Positions 49,263 through 58,301 are shown, numbered from the stretch's first letter. The stretch is 64,000 nt of DNA from Leifsonia sp. Leaf336 (GCF_001423695.1 NZ_LMOZ01000003.1:477018-541017), one strand, 5' to 3'. The notes: generated from the letters alone by a model not told the origin. A program made the numbers and translations.

Positions 49263-50099
49263 CTAGCCCTTGACCGCTCCGGCGAGGGCGGACGAACCAC
49301 CCAGTGCGCGGGACACGATCACGTACAGGGCGATGACGGGAACGGAGTAGATGAGCGAGTAGGCGGCCAGCTGGCCGTAGGCCACGGCGCCGTACTGCCC
49401 GAAGAACGTGAAGATGCTCACCGCCGCCGGCTGGTTGCCGGGGCTGAGAAGCAGCACGAACGGGACGAAGAAGTTGCCCCAGGCAGCGACGAACACATAG
49501 ATGAAGACGACCGCGATGCCGGGACGAACCAGCGGCACCACCACCGTCCACAGCGTCTTCATGCTGGACGCGCCGTCGACCCAGGCCGCCTCCTCGAGGG
49601 AGATCGGCACCGAGTCGACGAAGTTCTTCGTCATCCAGATGGCCATGGGGAGCGATGAGGCCGCCATGAACAGGATCGTCCCACCGAGCGAGTCGATCAG
49701 GTTGAGCGACACGAACAGGCTGTAGACCGGCACCATCATCGCGGTGATCGGCAGGCACGTCCCGAACAGGATCGCGTAGAGGAAGGGCCGGTTGAAACGA
49801 TTGCGGTACCGCGACAACGGGTAGGCCGCCAGCACGGCGACGATCACCGTCAGGATGGCGCATCCCGCCGAGAGAAGGAGGCTGTTCCACAGCGGCACGA
49901 ACGCGAGCTCGGGGGTGAGCACCTTCTGGAAGTTCTCCATCGTCCACTGCTTCGGCCACGCGACCGACAGGGTCGCGCTGCCGTCGAACGACGCCAGCAC
50001 CACCCACACGAGCGGCAGCACGAACACGATGCCGATGAGCAGCAGCAGGATGTTGGCCGTCCATTTCAGGGCGATGCCGTTGGGCGAGGACAGCTTCAT
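49263..50099 (-). CDS. Sugar ABC importer permease (MalG-like)
   Basis: A 278-residue permease with six membrane helices; the ATPase-contact EAA loop reads EEAAWVDGASSMKTLWTVVVPLVRPG (about 190-215). Second permease of a CUT1-type sugar importer with the MalF-like protein encoded before it; its ATG shares 1 nt with the MalF-like stop. The operon encodes no ATPase, so a shared MsiK-type ATPase elsewhere must energise it, which is usual in actinobacteria. Likely substrate is a mannoside, from the following GH38 gene. Confidence 0.93.
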   Translation of the reverse strand: MKLSSPNGIALKWTANILLLLIGIVFVLPLVWVVLASFDGSATLSVAWPKQWTMENFQKVLTPELAFVPLWNSLLLSAGCAILTVIVAVLAAYPLSRYRNRFNRPFLYAILFGTCLPITAMMVPVYSLFVSLNLIDSLGGTILFMAASSLPMAIWMTKNFVDSVPISLEEAAWVDGASSMKTLWTVVVPLVRPGIAVVFIYVFVAAWGNFFVPFVLLLSPGNQPAAVSIFTFFGQYGAVAYGQLAAYSLIYSVPVIALYVIVSRALGGSSALAGAVKG

Positions 50100-51064
50100 C
50101 AGTCCACCTCCGTCTTGAGAGCGCGCACGTAGACGATCGCGAAGGCCGCGCCGACGAGCAGCAGGATGGTCGCGATGGCCGTGCCGTAGCCCAGCTCCGA
50201 GAATTTGAATGCCTCCTGGTAGGCCAGCACAGGCAGGGTCATGCTCTTGTTGCCCGGCCCACCGCCGGTCATCACGTAGATGAGCGTGAAGACCGACAGG
50301 GTCTGCAACGTGATGAGCATGAGGTTGGTGGAGATGCTGCGCCGGATCATCGGCAGGGTCACCAGGAAGAACCGCTTCACGCCGTTCGCCCCGTCGACCT
50401 CCGCCGCCTCGGTGATCTCGGGCGGCACCTCCTGAAGAGCCGCCGAGTAGACGAGCATCGAGAAGGCGGCGCCGCGCCAGGTGTTGGCCAGGATGATCGA
50501 CAGCATCGGGAACGCGAACAGCCACGACGGGCCCGTGACGCCGAAGCCGGCGAGGATGGCGTTGAGCGTGCCGTGCTGGCTGAAGAAGGCGTACGAGGCG
50601 AACGCCGCCACGATCTCCGGCAGCACCCAGGCGCCGACGACGAACGTCGAGACGAGCGCCCCGACCCAGCGGCTGCCGCTGCGCATCAGCAGGGCGAGCA
50701 CCATGCCGACGACGTTCTGGCCGATCACCGCCGAGCCGATCAAGAACACCAGCGTCAGCCACACCGACACCGGGAAGTCCGGGCTCTTGAAGAGGTCGAT
50801 GTAGTTCTGGAGGCCCACCCACTGCGCCGACGCGGCCGACGAGCCGGTGAGCGACATGTTCGTGAACGAGCCGTAGAACGACGACAGGATCGGTCCGACC
50901 AGGAAGACGACCAGGAGGCCGATGGCCGGGACCAAGGGGACCGCCCGAGCGAGGGATCGCCGGGTGTGCGCGCGCGAACGTGCCTTCTGCTGGCCGCGCG
51001 GCGGCCGGACCGGGCTGGTCCGGCCGCGCGCGTCGGAGCCGACGGCATCCAGAGTGGAGGTCAC
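50099..51064 (-). CDS. Sugar ABC importer permease (MalF-like)
   Basis: A 321-residue permease of the CUT1 sugar importer family: basic N-terminal tail of about 35 residues, then six or seven membrane helices and the EAA loop ITEAAEVDGANGVKRFFLVTLPMIRRS near residue 220. GTG start two bases after the binding-protein stop. Pairs with the MalG-like protein and the lipoprotein to import a mannose-containing oligosaccharide (by operon context). Confidence 0.93.
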   Translation of the reverse strand: MTSTLDAVGSDARGRTSPVRPPRGQQKARSRAHTRRSLARAVPLVPAIGLLVVFLVGPILSSFYGSFTNMSLTGSSAASAQWVGLQNYIDLFKSPDFPVSVWLTLVFLIGSAVIGQNVVGMVLALLMRSGSRWVGALVSTFVVGAWVLPEIVAAFASYAFFSQHGTLNAILAGFGVTGPSWLFAFPMLSIILANTWRGAAFSMLVYSAALQEVPPEITEAAEVDGANGVKRFFLVTLPMIRRSISTNLMLITLQTLSVFTLIYVMTGGGPGNKSMTLPVLAYQEAFKFSELGYGTAIATILLLVGAAFAIVYVRALKTEVD

Positions 51065-51065
51065 G

Positions 51066-52418
51066 TTACTTCGACTCCGTCTTGTCCTTACCGACGATCC
51101 CCACGACGGTGTCGTCGTAGGTCTTGGCGGCCTCGGACGGCGAGGCCTGGCCGGTCATGACCGACTCCATCGCGACCTGGATACCGTTGGAGATCTTCGG
51201 GTAGTCCGGCGTCGCGGGGCGGAACTTGGTGACCGCCACGAGCGAGGAGAAGAACTCGGAGGTCGGGTTCGACGTCTTGTACTTCTCGTCGTCCGCGACG
51301 TCCTTGCGCACCGGGATGCCCGCCGTGTTGATGTTGTACTCGAGCGACCGCTGCTTGTCGGTCAGGAAGGTGATGAACTTCCAGGCCAGGTCCTTCGCCG
51401 AGCTCTTCGCGCCCATCGAGAAGGTCCAGCCGCCGGAGAGGCTGATCGAGCCCGGGTCGCCGCCGTCCTGGGTCGGCATCTTGGCCGTCCCCATCACCTT
51501 GTCCCAGTCGGCCCACGGGGTCGCACCGGTGGGCAGCCACGCGTTGGAGGCCCAGGATCCGTCGAGGTTGATCGCGAGCTTGCCCTGCGGCACCAGCTGG
51601 TTGTTGACGGTGTTCTGGTAGTTGGTGTCGCTGGTGACCTCCTGGCTCGGGCCGAGGCCACCCTGGTAGACCTCCTTGATGACATCGAGGGAGTCGGTGA
51701 ACGCCTTCGAGCCGGTGATCCACTTGGAGGTCGAGTCGTCGTAGAGACCCTTGTCGCTCGCTCCGTACATCAGCATCTCGAAGCCCTGCATCGAGCTCGC
51801 CTCGCCCGCGGCTTTGCCCGAGAAGATGTTGAGAGGGATCACGCCGGGGTCGGCGGCCTTGATCTTCTTGGCGGCGCTGAGCACGTCGGCCCAGGTCTTC
51901 GGCTGCCACGGCGTCGGAATGCCGGCCTTCTCGAAGATCTGCTTGTTGTACCAGAGACCGCGCGTGTCCGTTCCGGTGGGGATGCCGTAGACCTTGCCGT
52001 CGTCGCCCTTGCCGGCGTCCTTGGCGTTGTCGAAGAAGTTCGACCAGTCCGACCACTTCGACACGTAGGAGTCGAGCGGCGCCAAATAGCCCGCCTGCGC
52101 GTCGGCGCGGATGAGGAAGGTGTCCTCGGACATGATGTCGGGCGCGGTCGTTGCCGCGCGGTTCATGAGGGCGAGCTTGGTGTAGTAGTCGTTCTCTGCC
52201 GCCTTGATCGGCACCAGAGTGATGGTGTCCCCGGGGTTCGCCTTCTCGAAGTCGCTCTTGGCCTTCTTCATGAAGTTGGACATGATGTCCGACCCGTAAT
52301 CCTGGAAGGCGACCTTGATGGTCTTGCCATCGCCGCCGGCCGAAGACGACGAGCAGCCGGCCAACGCGACGAGAGCGGCTGCGGCAACTGCTGCGGCCAG
52401 TACCCTGCTTCGCTTCAT
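51066..52418 (-). CDS. Sugar ABC importer substrate-binding lipoprotein
   Basis: A 450-residue extracellular solute-binding protein family 1 lipoprotein. Signal MKRSRVLAAAVAAAALVALAGC gives the acylated Cys at residue 22; a Ser/Gly linker follows, then the two-lobed fold with TWADVLSAAKKIKAADPGVIPLN and GKLAINLDGSWASNAWLP (Trp residues typical of sugar stacking). First gene of the operon, with AAAGGAG before the ATG. A 21-bp palindrome lies 57-77 bp upstream, overlapping the promoter region, and should bind the adjacent ROK repressor. Confidence 0.93.
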   Translation of the reverse strand: MKRSRVLAAAVAAAALVALAGCSSSSAGGDGKTIKVAFQDYGSDIMSNFMKKAKSDFEKANPGDTITLVPIKAAENDYYTKLALMNRAATTAPDIMSEDTFLIRADAQAGYLAPLDSYVSKWSDWSNFFDNAKDAGKGDDGKVYGIPTGTDTRGLWYNKQIFEKAGIPTPWQPKTWADVLSAAKKIKAADPGVIPLNIFSGKAAGEASSMQGFEMLMYGASDKGLYDDSTSKWITGSKAFTDSLDVIKEVYQGGLGPSQEVTSDTNYQNTVNNQLVPQGKLAINLDGSWASNAWLPTGATPWADWDKVMGTAKMPTQDGGDPGSISLSGGWTFSMGAKSSAKDLAWKFITFLTDKQRSLEYNINTAGIPVRKDVADDEKYKTSNPTSEFFSSLVAVTKFRPATPDYPKISNGIQVAMESVMTGQASPSEAAKTYDDTVVGIVGKDKTESK

Positions 52419-52474
52419 CGATGCTCCTTTGCATTGAGGTCCTCCGGCTCCCATGCCGCGGACTCTTCGTAATT

Positions 52475-52495
52475 TATAAATCAAATTGATTTATA
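52475..52495. promoter_or_regulatory. 21-bp palindromic operator of the mannoside operon
   Basis: TATAAATCAA - A - TTGATTTATA, a perfect dyad with one central base, in the only AT-rich patch upstream of the binding-protein gene. ROK repressors bind AT-rich dyads of this type, and the ROK gene is immediately upstream. Confidence 0.72.
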
Positions 52496-52523
52496 GATCA
52501 AGAGCTGCGTAGAAGTTGCCGTC

Positions 52524-52541
52524 TCCCCCTCGCCCGGGGGA
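52524..52541. terminator. Hairpin between ROK gene and mannoside operon
   Basis: TCCCCC - 6 nt - GGGGGA starts 16 bp after the ROK-gene stop on the minus strand and before the operon operator. It probably ends the ROK transcript so that the operon is controlled from its own promoter. Confidence 0.5.
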
Positions 52542-52556
52542 CGCCGATCGGAGGCT

Positions 52557-53804
52557 CTACAGCCGGCCCACGCGGGGCGAGAAAGTCTCGTCGAGCACGA
52601 GGCACGCGGCGCCGACGGCCGCAACGTCCTCGCCGACCTCCGTGCCCTGGATCAGGACGGGATGCGTCAGGATGCTCATGTCGATCTCGGCCATCCTGGC
52701 CGGGAGCTGCTCGAGGTAGCGCCGCTCGACGCGCGACCACGACGGGCCCCCGAAGACGACGCGGTCGATGTCGAGCAGCGCTGCGAGGTTCGACAGATAG
52801 AAGGCCGTGTTGCGGATCGATCGGTCCAGGATGCCGGCCGCGCGTTCGTCCCCCGCGTCGGCAGCGGCGGTCAGCTGCGTGAACAGCGTGTCGACGACCT
52901 CCACGTCGAGGTCGAGGTCGACGCCGTCGATGACCTCCTCATCACCCGGAGGCGTGAGGACGCCCGCCCAGAGGCCCTGCATCACCAGCCGCTGGGGCCG
53001 CACAGACTCGCCCCAGCAGCCGCGGCGCCCGCACGCGCAGAGCGCGCCTCCCGGATCGACGAGCACGTGACCGGCGTCGCCCGCGTTCTCGGTCGACCCG
53101 GTGTACACCTCGCCACCCAGCACCAGCCCGATGCCGGCGCCGGTGCCGTAGTAGACGAAGGCGTAGTCCTTGCTCGCGCCGGCGGGGTCGCGCCAGCGCT
53201 CCGCGACGGCCGCACTGATCACGTCCTTGGCCACCAGCGACGGGAGTCCGGTCGCGCTGGTGAGCTCGTCGCGCAGGTGGAAGTCGTTCCAGCCCGGGAT
53301 CAGCGGAGGACGCACCACGACCCCGGTCTCGGCGTCGATCGGACCCGGCGCCGCGACGCCCACGCCGATCACCCGGTCGGGCTCGACACCGGAGGCCGTG
53401 AGCACGGAACCGATGGCCTCCAGGATCACCGCCAGGGTCGCCTCCGCGTCGCCATCCGGAGGCGAGGGCCTCCGATCGTGCTCGACGACCTCGCCCTCGA
53501 GGTCGAGCAGCACGCAGGTGATGACGGTCGGGTCGAGGTGCACGCCGACGGCGTAGGCGCCCGCCGGGTCGAGCCGCAGAAGGGTGCGCGGCTTGCCCGG
53601 GCTTCCCTCGTTCTGCTTGCCGGCCTCCTTGATGAGACCCTGCGCGAGCAACCGCCGCACGACGTTGGTGACCGTCTGAGCGGACAACCCGCTGACGGAG
53701 GCGAGCTCGACCCGGCTCAGGCCGCCTTCCGAGCGGCGCACCGCGTCGAGCACCACGGTCTCGTTGAACGCGGCGATCGCGGGGAGGTTCGCTCCCTTGG
53801 GCAC
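52557..53804 (-). CDS. ROK family transcriptional repressor
   Basis: A 415-residue ROK protein: N-terminal winged HTH (about 20-75; LSRVELASVSGLSAQTVTNVVRRLL) fused to a sugar-kinase-like domain. The zinc motif CACGRRGCWGES near residue 260, the preceding AGDAGHVLVDPGG with the ligand His, and VYYGTGAGIGLVLGG are all present. It lies upstream of the mannoside operon in the same direction and is the natural sensor of mannose or a mannoside. GTG 53804 is chosen from the GGAGGAG ribosome site; codons further up lack one. Confidence 0.92.
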   Translation of the reverse strand: MPKGANLPAIAAFNETVVLDAVRRSEGGLSRVELASVSGLSAQTVTNVVRRLLAQGLIKEAGKQNEGSPGKPRTLLRLDPAGAYAVGVHLDPTVITCVLLDLEGEVVEHDRRPSPPDGDAEATLAVILEAIGSVLTASGVEPDRVIGVGVAAPGPIDAETGVVVRPPLIPGWNDFHLRDELTSATGLPSLVAKDVISAAVAERWRDPAGASKDYAFVYYGTGAGIGLVLGGEVYTGSTENAGDAGHVLVDPGGALCACGRRGCWGESVRPQRLVMQGLWAGVLTPPGDEEVIDGVDLDLDVEVVDTLFTQLTAAADAGDERAAGILDRSIRNTAFYLSNLAALLDIDRVVFGGPSWSRVERRYLEQLPARMAEIDMSILTHPVLIQGTEVGEDVAAVGAACLVLDETFSPRVGRL

Positions 53805-53860
53805 GGCTCCTCCTCCGCGCGGGGCTTCGGGGCACCCGACGCTCCCTCGTAATATACCCA

Positions 53861-53888
53861 CGCGCCGGTCGGTTTCCGCGCGCCGGTC
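53861..53888. repeat. Direct repeats between ROK and LysR genes
   Basis: CGCGCCGGTC occurs at 53861-53870 and 53879-53888, 18 bp apart, in the 82-bp gap; the second copy overlaps the stop of the LysR gene. It may be chance in high-GC DNA or a regulator site of the ROK gene, which starts 57 bp away. Confidence 0.25.
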
Positions 53889-54822
53889 AACGGCGGGCGG
53901 AGGTCAGCTCCCGCTCCAGGAGGACCCGGTCGGCCGCCTCCGCCAGCAGCGACCGCACCCGAGCCGCTCCGGGGTCGGCAGCGGACGTCGCCCGGATGAC
54001 GGCGTAGTCGTTGCGCACGACAGGGTTCGCGAGCGGCATCAGCCTCACACCGTCAGGGACCGTGGCGATCGTCAGCTCGGGAACGAGCGCGACTCCCGCG
54101 CCCGCTCCCACGAGCGCGAGCAGCACGGCGAAGTCATGAGCCTCCGCCACCGACCTCGGGGCGAACCCGGCGAGCCCGCACGCCCGCTCGGTCATCTCGA
54201 AACAGGTCCAGCGCCGGTGCGGAACCACCCAGTCGTGGTCGGCGAACGCGCGGAGATCCACAGGCCCGCTCGCGCAGGCCGGGTCGTCCTCCCGCACCGC
54301 GAGCCAGACCGGTTCGACGGCGATGGGCGTCACGATGAAGCCGGGGCCGGCGATCTCGGCCATGTTCGAGTACGCGTGGGTGAGAGCCAGATCCACCTCG
54401 CCCGCCGCGAGCGCCGGTAACGACTCTCCCGGTTCGAGCTCGACGAGCTCCATCTCGACGTTCAGGCTCTCATCGCCGCGAAGCGCCCGCCACGCGTCGG
54501 TGACGACAGTACGCGCGATCGAGGCGAACGCTCCGACCCGATACGTGCCGACCGTGCCGTCGCGCAGGGCCGCGACCTCCAACTCGGCGAGGGACAGCAT
54601 GTCGGAGACCGCGCTCCCGTGCGAAGCGAGCGTCCTGCCCGCCGCGGTCAGTGCGAGACCGCGGCCGCGGCGCTCGGTGAGCGGGAGGCCCAGCTCGCGT
54701 TCGAGGGCCGCGAGCTGCATCGACACGCCTGGCGGGGTCAGGTGCAGCTCGGCCGCGACCGCGGCGACGGTGCCGAGCCGATCCAGCTCGGCGAGCATCC
54801 TCAGTTTCCTGGCGTCCAACAC
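53887..54822 (-). CDS. LysR family transcriptional regulator
   Basis: A 311-residue LysR regulator. HTH at 5-65: LDRLGTVAAVAAELHLTPPGVSMQLAALERELGLPLTERRGRGLALTAAG; effector domain from about 90 to 295 with TVGTYRVGAFASI and the GAGAGVALVPELT loop. It is divergent from an EamA transporter and probably activates or represses it. The GTG at 54822 is chosen because the HTH begins at once; in-frame codons farther upstream are antisense to the transporter gene and not coding. Confidence 0.9.
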   Translation of the reverse strand: MLDARKLRMLAELDRLGTVAAVAAELHLTPPGVSMQLAALERELGLPLTERRGRGLALTAAGRTLASHGSAVSDMLSLAELEVAALRDGTVGTYRVGAFASIARTVVTDAWRALRGDESLNVEMELVELEPGESLPALAAGEVDLALTHAYSNMAEIAGPGFIVTPIAVEPVWLAVREDDPACASGPVDLRAFADHDWVVPHRRWTCFEMTERACGLAGFAPRSVAEAHDFAVLLALVGAGAGVALVPELTIATVPDGVRLMPLANPVVRNDYAVIRATSAADPGAARVRSLLAEAADRVLLERELTSARR

Positions 54823-54832
54823 ATCATCAATG

Positions 54833-54859
54833 TTTACGCGTTGCACCAAACAAAGTAAA
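54833..54859. promoter_or_regulatory. LysR site between the LysR and EamA genes
   Basis: TTTAC - 17 nt - GTAAA in the AT-rich 72-bp divergent gap, fitting the spaced-dyad habit of LysR proteins (T-N-A boxes). One site would serve both promoters. Assigned by position and shape only. Confidence 0.45.
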
Positions 54860-54894
54860 TAGACATGTCGATTGCGCGCCGCCACAGTGGGATC

Positions 54895-55878
54895 ATGACC
54901 TCGGCAACCATCGCGCGCATCCGCATCGTCACCGCCGGGCTCCTGGTCGTGGTTCTGTGGGCCAGCGCCTTCCCGGCCATCCGTGTCGCGGCGCCCGCGC
55001 TCGGACCGTTCGGGCTGGCCCTCGCGCGCACGGCCATCGCCTGCGTCGCCTTTCTGGCCGCGGCGCCGTTCGCGGGAGTGCGGCTGCCCGCGCGTCGCGA
55101 CCTCCCGCTCATCGCGGCCTGCGGGGTGGTCGGGATGGCCGCCTATCAGGTGCTGCTCACCGCCGGCGAGCTGACGGTGCCCGCAGGCACTGCCAGCCTC
55201 ATCGTCGCCGCCGCTCCTCTCGTGAGCGTGGCCATCGCGGCGGGCGCCTTCGGCGAGCGCCTCACCACTCTGAAGCTGGTCGGCAGTGGAGTCGCGCTGG
55301 GCGGTGTCGCGATCGTCTCGGTCGCGCGCTCGGGTCTGACGCTGAGCGGCGCCGTGTGGCTCGTTCTTGCGGCGATGGTCGTCCAGGGGATCTACCACCC
55401 GCTCACCAAGCCGCTCCTCCGGCGCTACTCGGGGCTGGAGGTCGCCACGTATGCGATGGTCGCCGGCCTGATCCCCCTGCTGGCGGCGCTCCCCTGGTCG
55501 CTGCCCCAGCTGGCCTCCGCGAGCCCGGAGGCCTGGCTGGGCGCCGCGTACCTGGGTCTGCTGCCGTCTGCTGCGGGGTTCGTCCTGTGGGGATACGCGG
55601 TCGCGCGTCTGTCGATGGCGACCGCGACCGCCCTGCTCTACCTGGTGTCGCCGGTCGCAGTGGGGATCGCCGCCATCTGGCTCGGCGAGATCCCCCAGCC
55701 CGCGGAGCTGCTCGGCGGCGGCGTCGTGATCGCGGGCGTGGCGCTGATCGGCCTCAGTCCGGGGCGCCCCCGGACGCCGTATCCTCGTCGGTCTCGGCGT
55801 CGTGGTGGCTCTGCTGCGACGGCTCGCCCGACTCGGGACGATCCGGCTCCTGTCCATGCTCCGAATCGTGCGCGGTGA
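54895..55878 (+). CDS. EamA/DMT family transporter
   Basis: A 327-residue drug/metabolite transporter with ten membrane helices in two EamA repeats. LLVVVLWASAFPAIRVAAPALGPFGLALAR opens the first and YSGLEVATYAMVAGLIPLL the second; the end of the second repeat is WLGEIPQPAELLGGGVVIAGVALIG. The last 45 residues form an Arg/Pro-rich tail whose codons overlap the small acidic gene on the other strand. ATG 54895 or 54865. Divergent LysR gene as likely regulator; substrate (amino acid or metabolite export) unknown. Confidence 0.85.
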   Translation: MTSATIARIRIVTAGLLVVVLWASAFPAIRVAAPALGPFGLALARTAIACVAFLAAAPFAGVRLPARRDLPLIAACGVVGMAAYQVLLTAGELTVPAGTASLIVAAAPLVSVAIAAGAFGERLTTLKLVGSGVALGGVAIVSVARSGLTLSGAVWLVLAAMVVQGIYHPLTKPLLRRYSGLEVATYAMVAGLIPLLAALPWSLPQLASASPEAWLGAAYLGLLPSAAGFVLWGYAVARLSMATATALLYLVSPVAVGIAAIWLGEIPQPAELLGGGVVIAGVALIGLSPGRPRTPYPRRSRRRGGSAATARPTRDDPAPVHAPNRAR

Positions 55879-55942
55879 GGTCCGCGCTCGTCATCTCGCG
55901 CTCGTCGGGATCGAGGTCGCCCCGCTCAGTCGGATCCGTCAT
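55754..55942 (-). CDS. Small acidic protein (62 residues)
   Basis: A 62-residue, strongly acidic, hydrophilic and probably disordered protein (MTDPTERGDLDPDERE; later rich in Asp, Glu, Ser, His). GGAGAG stands 6 nt before the ATG, a good ribosome site. Its 3' 125 bp overlap the end of the EamA gene on the opposite strand, and the start region is bordered by 109 bp before the MarP gene. No family recognised. Low-complexity acidic proteins of this type are common in Microbacteriaceae genomes. Could be a spurious frame, but the ribosome site argues for it. Confidence 0.5.
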   Translation of the reverse strand: MTDPTERGDLDPDEREMTSADLTAHDSEHGQEPDRPESGEPSQQSHHDAETDEDTASGGAPD

Positions 55943-56051
55943 TTGTTCTCTCCGTCCGGTTGACCTCGCACGGTAGACCTGAGCGACCCCGAGGAGAACC
56001 ACCGCCGACTTCCACCGGCACCCCAGCACGCGCTCAGCCTGGTGGGGCAGG

Positions 56052-57248
56052 GTGAGTCGCGTGGAGATCGTGGTCGACGTCGTGCTGCTGGTGCTCGCCG
56101 TCCTCGCGGTGGCCGCGGGCTGGAGCAACGGCGCCATCCGGGCCGCCGGAGCGCTGATCGGCCTCGGCGTCGGCCTGGCCCTCGGCCTCCTGCTCGCGCC
56201 GATGGTCGTCGATTGGATGGCATCCTCCGGGCTCACCGGAGTGAGCCAGCGATCCATCGTCGCCGCCGTCGTCCTCCTGGTGTGCGCCGCCGTGGTCTAC
56301 GCCCTCGCCACCGCCGCCGCGTCGGTGATCGGCAAGGTGCTGCGGCACGGGCCGATCCGTTGGGTCGACTCGCTGATCGGGGCGGTCCTCGGCTTCGTCA
56401 CCTGGGCCGTCGTCGTCTGGCTCGTCGCCGGCTTCGCGATGGCGACCAGCCTCGCGACCGTCGTGCAGGCGGCGAACTCCTCTCGAGTCGTCTCCACCCT
56501 GAACAGCATCGCGCCGCTCCCCTCCTCGACCGTTCTGGGCGCGGTCGACGACGCGCTCGCGAGCGCCGGCCTCCCGAAGGTGTTCGAGGGCGGCGAGTCG
56601 ATCAAGAGCATCGCGGCGCCCGACGCGAGCGTCCCTTCCCGGGTGGCGCAATCCCAGCAGTCCGTGGTGACGGTCCTGGCCTCCAAGCCTGCGTGCGGTG
56701 TCGACTCGGAGGGCAGCGGCTGGGTGGTCCAGCGCGGTCGCGTCGTCACCAACGCGCACGTCGTGGCCGGAGCGTCTTCGGTCGTCGTGCGCGAGTCCGG
56801 CGGCACCACCGTCGACCGGGCGACGCTCGTGGCGTTCGATCCCGAGCGCGACCTGGCGGTGCTCGACGTCACCGACCTGAGCGCGCCCGCACTCGACATC
56901 GGGCAGGATCTCGGCGCCGGCGACCAGGCCTACGCGGCCGGCTACCCCGGCGACGGCCCGTTCACGATCACGCCGCAGCGCGTCCGCGACCAGCTCACCG
57001 CACGCGGCACCGACATCTACCAGAGCGGAACCGTCGAGCGTCAGATCTACTCGCTCCGCGGCTCCATCCGCCCCGGCAATTCCGGTGGCCCGCTGCTCGA
57101 TCAGGCCGGCGACGTCGTCGGCGTCGTCTTCGCGCGGTCGACGGTCGACCCCGAAACCGGCTACGCGCTGACGCTCGACGAACTGCGACCCGTGCTCGGC
57201 TCCGTCGGGCCGACGCCGATCAGCTCCGGAGCGTGCACCGCGGGCTGA
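56052..57248 (+). CDS. MarP-like membrane-anchored serine protease
   Basis: A 398-residue protein with an N-terminal CvpA-like domain of four membrane helices (about 5-135) and a periplasmic trypsin-like domain (about 195-385). The triad is visible: His in VVTNAHVVAGA, Asp in DPERDLAVLDV, Ser in RPGNSGGPLLD; two Cys (in KPACGVDS and SSGACTAG) may form the redox disulfide known in Mycobacterium MarP. MarP cleaves the peptidoglycan hydrolase RipA and confers acid resistance in mycobacteria. GTG start with GGGGCAGG upstream. Its gene stands alone on the plus strand. Confidence 0.88.
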   Translation: MSRVEIVVDVVLLVLAVLAVAAGWSNGAIRAAGALIGLGVGLALGLLLAPMVVDWMASSGLTGVSQRSIVAAVVLLVCAAVVYALATAAASVIGKVLRHGPIRWVDSLIGAVLGFVTWAVVVWLVAGFAMATSLATVVQAANSSRVVSTLNSIAPLPSSTVLGAVDDALASAGLPKVFEGGESIKSIAAPDASVPSRVAQSQQSVVTVLASKPACGVDSEGSGWVVQRGRVVTNAHVVAGASSVVVRESGGTTVDRATLVAFDPERDLAVLDVTDLSAPALDIGQDLGAGDQAYAAGYPGDGPFTITPQRVRDQLTARGTDIYQSGTVERQIYSLRGSIRPGNSGGPLLDQAGDVVGVVFARSTVDPETGYALTLDELRPVLGSVGPTPISSGACTAG

Positions 57249-57281
57249 CGAGACGGCCTCCCTCGTGATTGGCTTGGTCGC

Positions 57282-58301
57282 ATGAAGGCTGTCAGCTACT
57301 CGTCCACCGGTGATTCCGACGTCCTCGAACTCGGCGAGCGCCCCGAGCCGCACCCCGGCGACGGCGAAGTGCGCGTGCGCATCCACGTCTCCGGGGTCAA
57401 CCCAACGGACTGGAAGGCTCGGCAGGGCTCCGGTCCCTCCGAACTCCCCCGCCCCCAGGTGCCCAACCAGGACGGCGCGGGTGTCGTGGACGAGGTCGGG
57501 CCAGGAGTGTCCGACCTCGCGCCCGGCGACCGGGTGTGGGTGTGGGACGCCGCCTATCAGCGACCGGAGGGCACTGCGCAGGAGCTGGTCGTCCTCCCGC
57601 GGAACCTGGTCGTGGCGCTGCCGGACGACGTCGGCTTCGACGTGGGGGCTTCGCTCGGTATCCCGGCACTGACGGCCCACCGGGCGCTCACCTCGTCCGA
57701 GTCGGTTCCGGACGAACTGGCGCCGGGCGCCCTCGAGGGGCGGACGGTCCTGGTCGCGGGAGGCGCCGGAGCCGTCGGCCACGCCGCCATCCAGCTGGCG
57801 GTCTGGGCAGGAGCGACCGTCATCGCGACCGTCAGCAGTCACGAGAAGGCCGAGCTCGCGCGTGCCGCCGGCGCGCACCACGTCGTCAACTACCGCGAGC
57901 CCGACACGGCGGAGGCCATCGGGGCGCTCGCGCCGCGCGGCGTCGACATCGTGGTGGAGGTGAACGTCAGCGCCAACGCCGAGCTCGACACGAGGATCGC
58001 CGGCCGCAACGCGACGATCGCGAGCTACGCGGACGCGCCCGGATCGACCGAGGTCACGATCCCGATCCGGCCGTCGATGCAGAAGAACCTGCGCTGGCAG
58101 TTCCTGCTGACCTACACCGTGACTCCGGAGGCGAAGGCCGCGGCCGTGCGCGGAGTCTCCGCAGCGGCCGCCGCCGGCGCCCTGCCCGTCGGAGCAGAGC
58201 ACGGCCTCCCGATCGCCCGCTTCACGCTCGACCAGACGGCGGCCGCCCACGACGCCGTGAAGGACGGCATCGTGGGCAAGGTGCTCATCGACGTGACGTG
58301 A
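57282..58301 (+). CDS. NADPH:quinone reductase-like oxidoreductase (MDR, zinc-free)
   Basis: A 339-residue medium-chain dehydrogenase/reductase of the quinone oxidoreductase group. GroES-like N-terminal domain (HVSGVNPTDWKARQG, VPNQDGAGVVDEVGPGV), then a Rossmann domain with GRTVLVAGGAGAVGHAAIQLAVWAGATVIATVSS (about 150-185). The Cys/His catalytic-zinc ligands of alcohol dehydrogenases are absent, as in QOR. Likely reduces quinones or enones with NADPH. Its last 17 bp overlap the MFS gene on the opposite strand. ATG 57282. Confidence 0.9.
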   Translation: MKAVSYSSTGDSDVLELGERPEPHPGDGEVRVRIHVSGVNPTDWKARQGSGPSELPRPQVPNQDGAGVVDEVGPGVSDLAPGDRVWVWDAAYQRPEGTAQELVVLPRNLVVALPDDVGFDVGASLGIPALTAHRALTSSESVPDELAPGALEGRTVLVAGGAGAVGHAAIQLAVWAGATVIATVSSHEKAELARAAGAHHVVNYREPDTAEAIGALAPRGVDIVVEVNVSANAELDTRIAGRNATIASYADAPGSTEVTIPIRPSMQKNLRWQFLLTYTVTPEAKAAAVRGVSAAAAAGALPVGAEHGLPIARFTLDQTAAAHDAVKDGIVGKVLIDVT

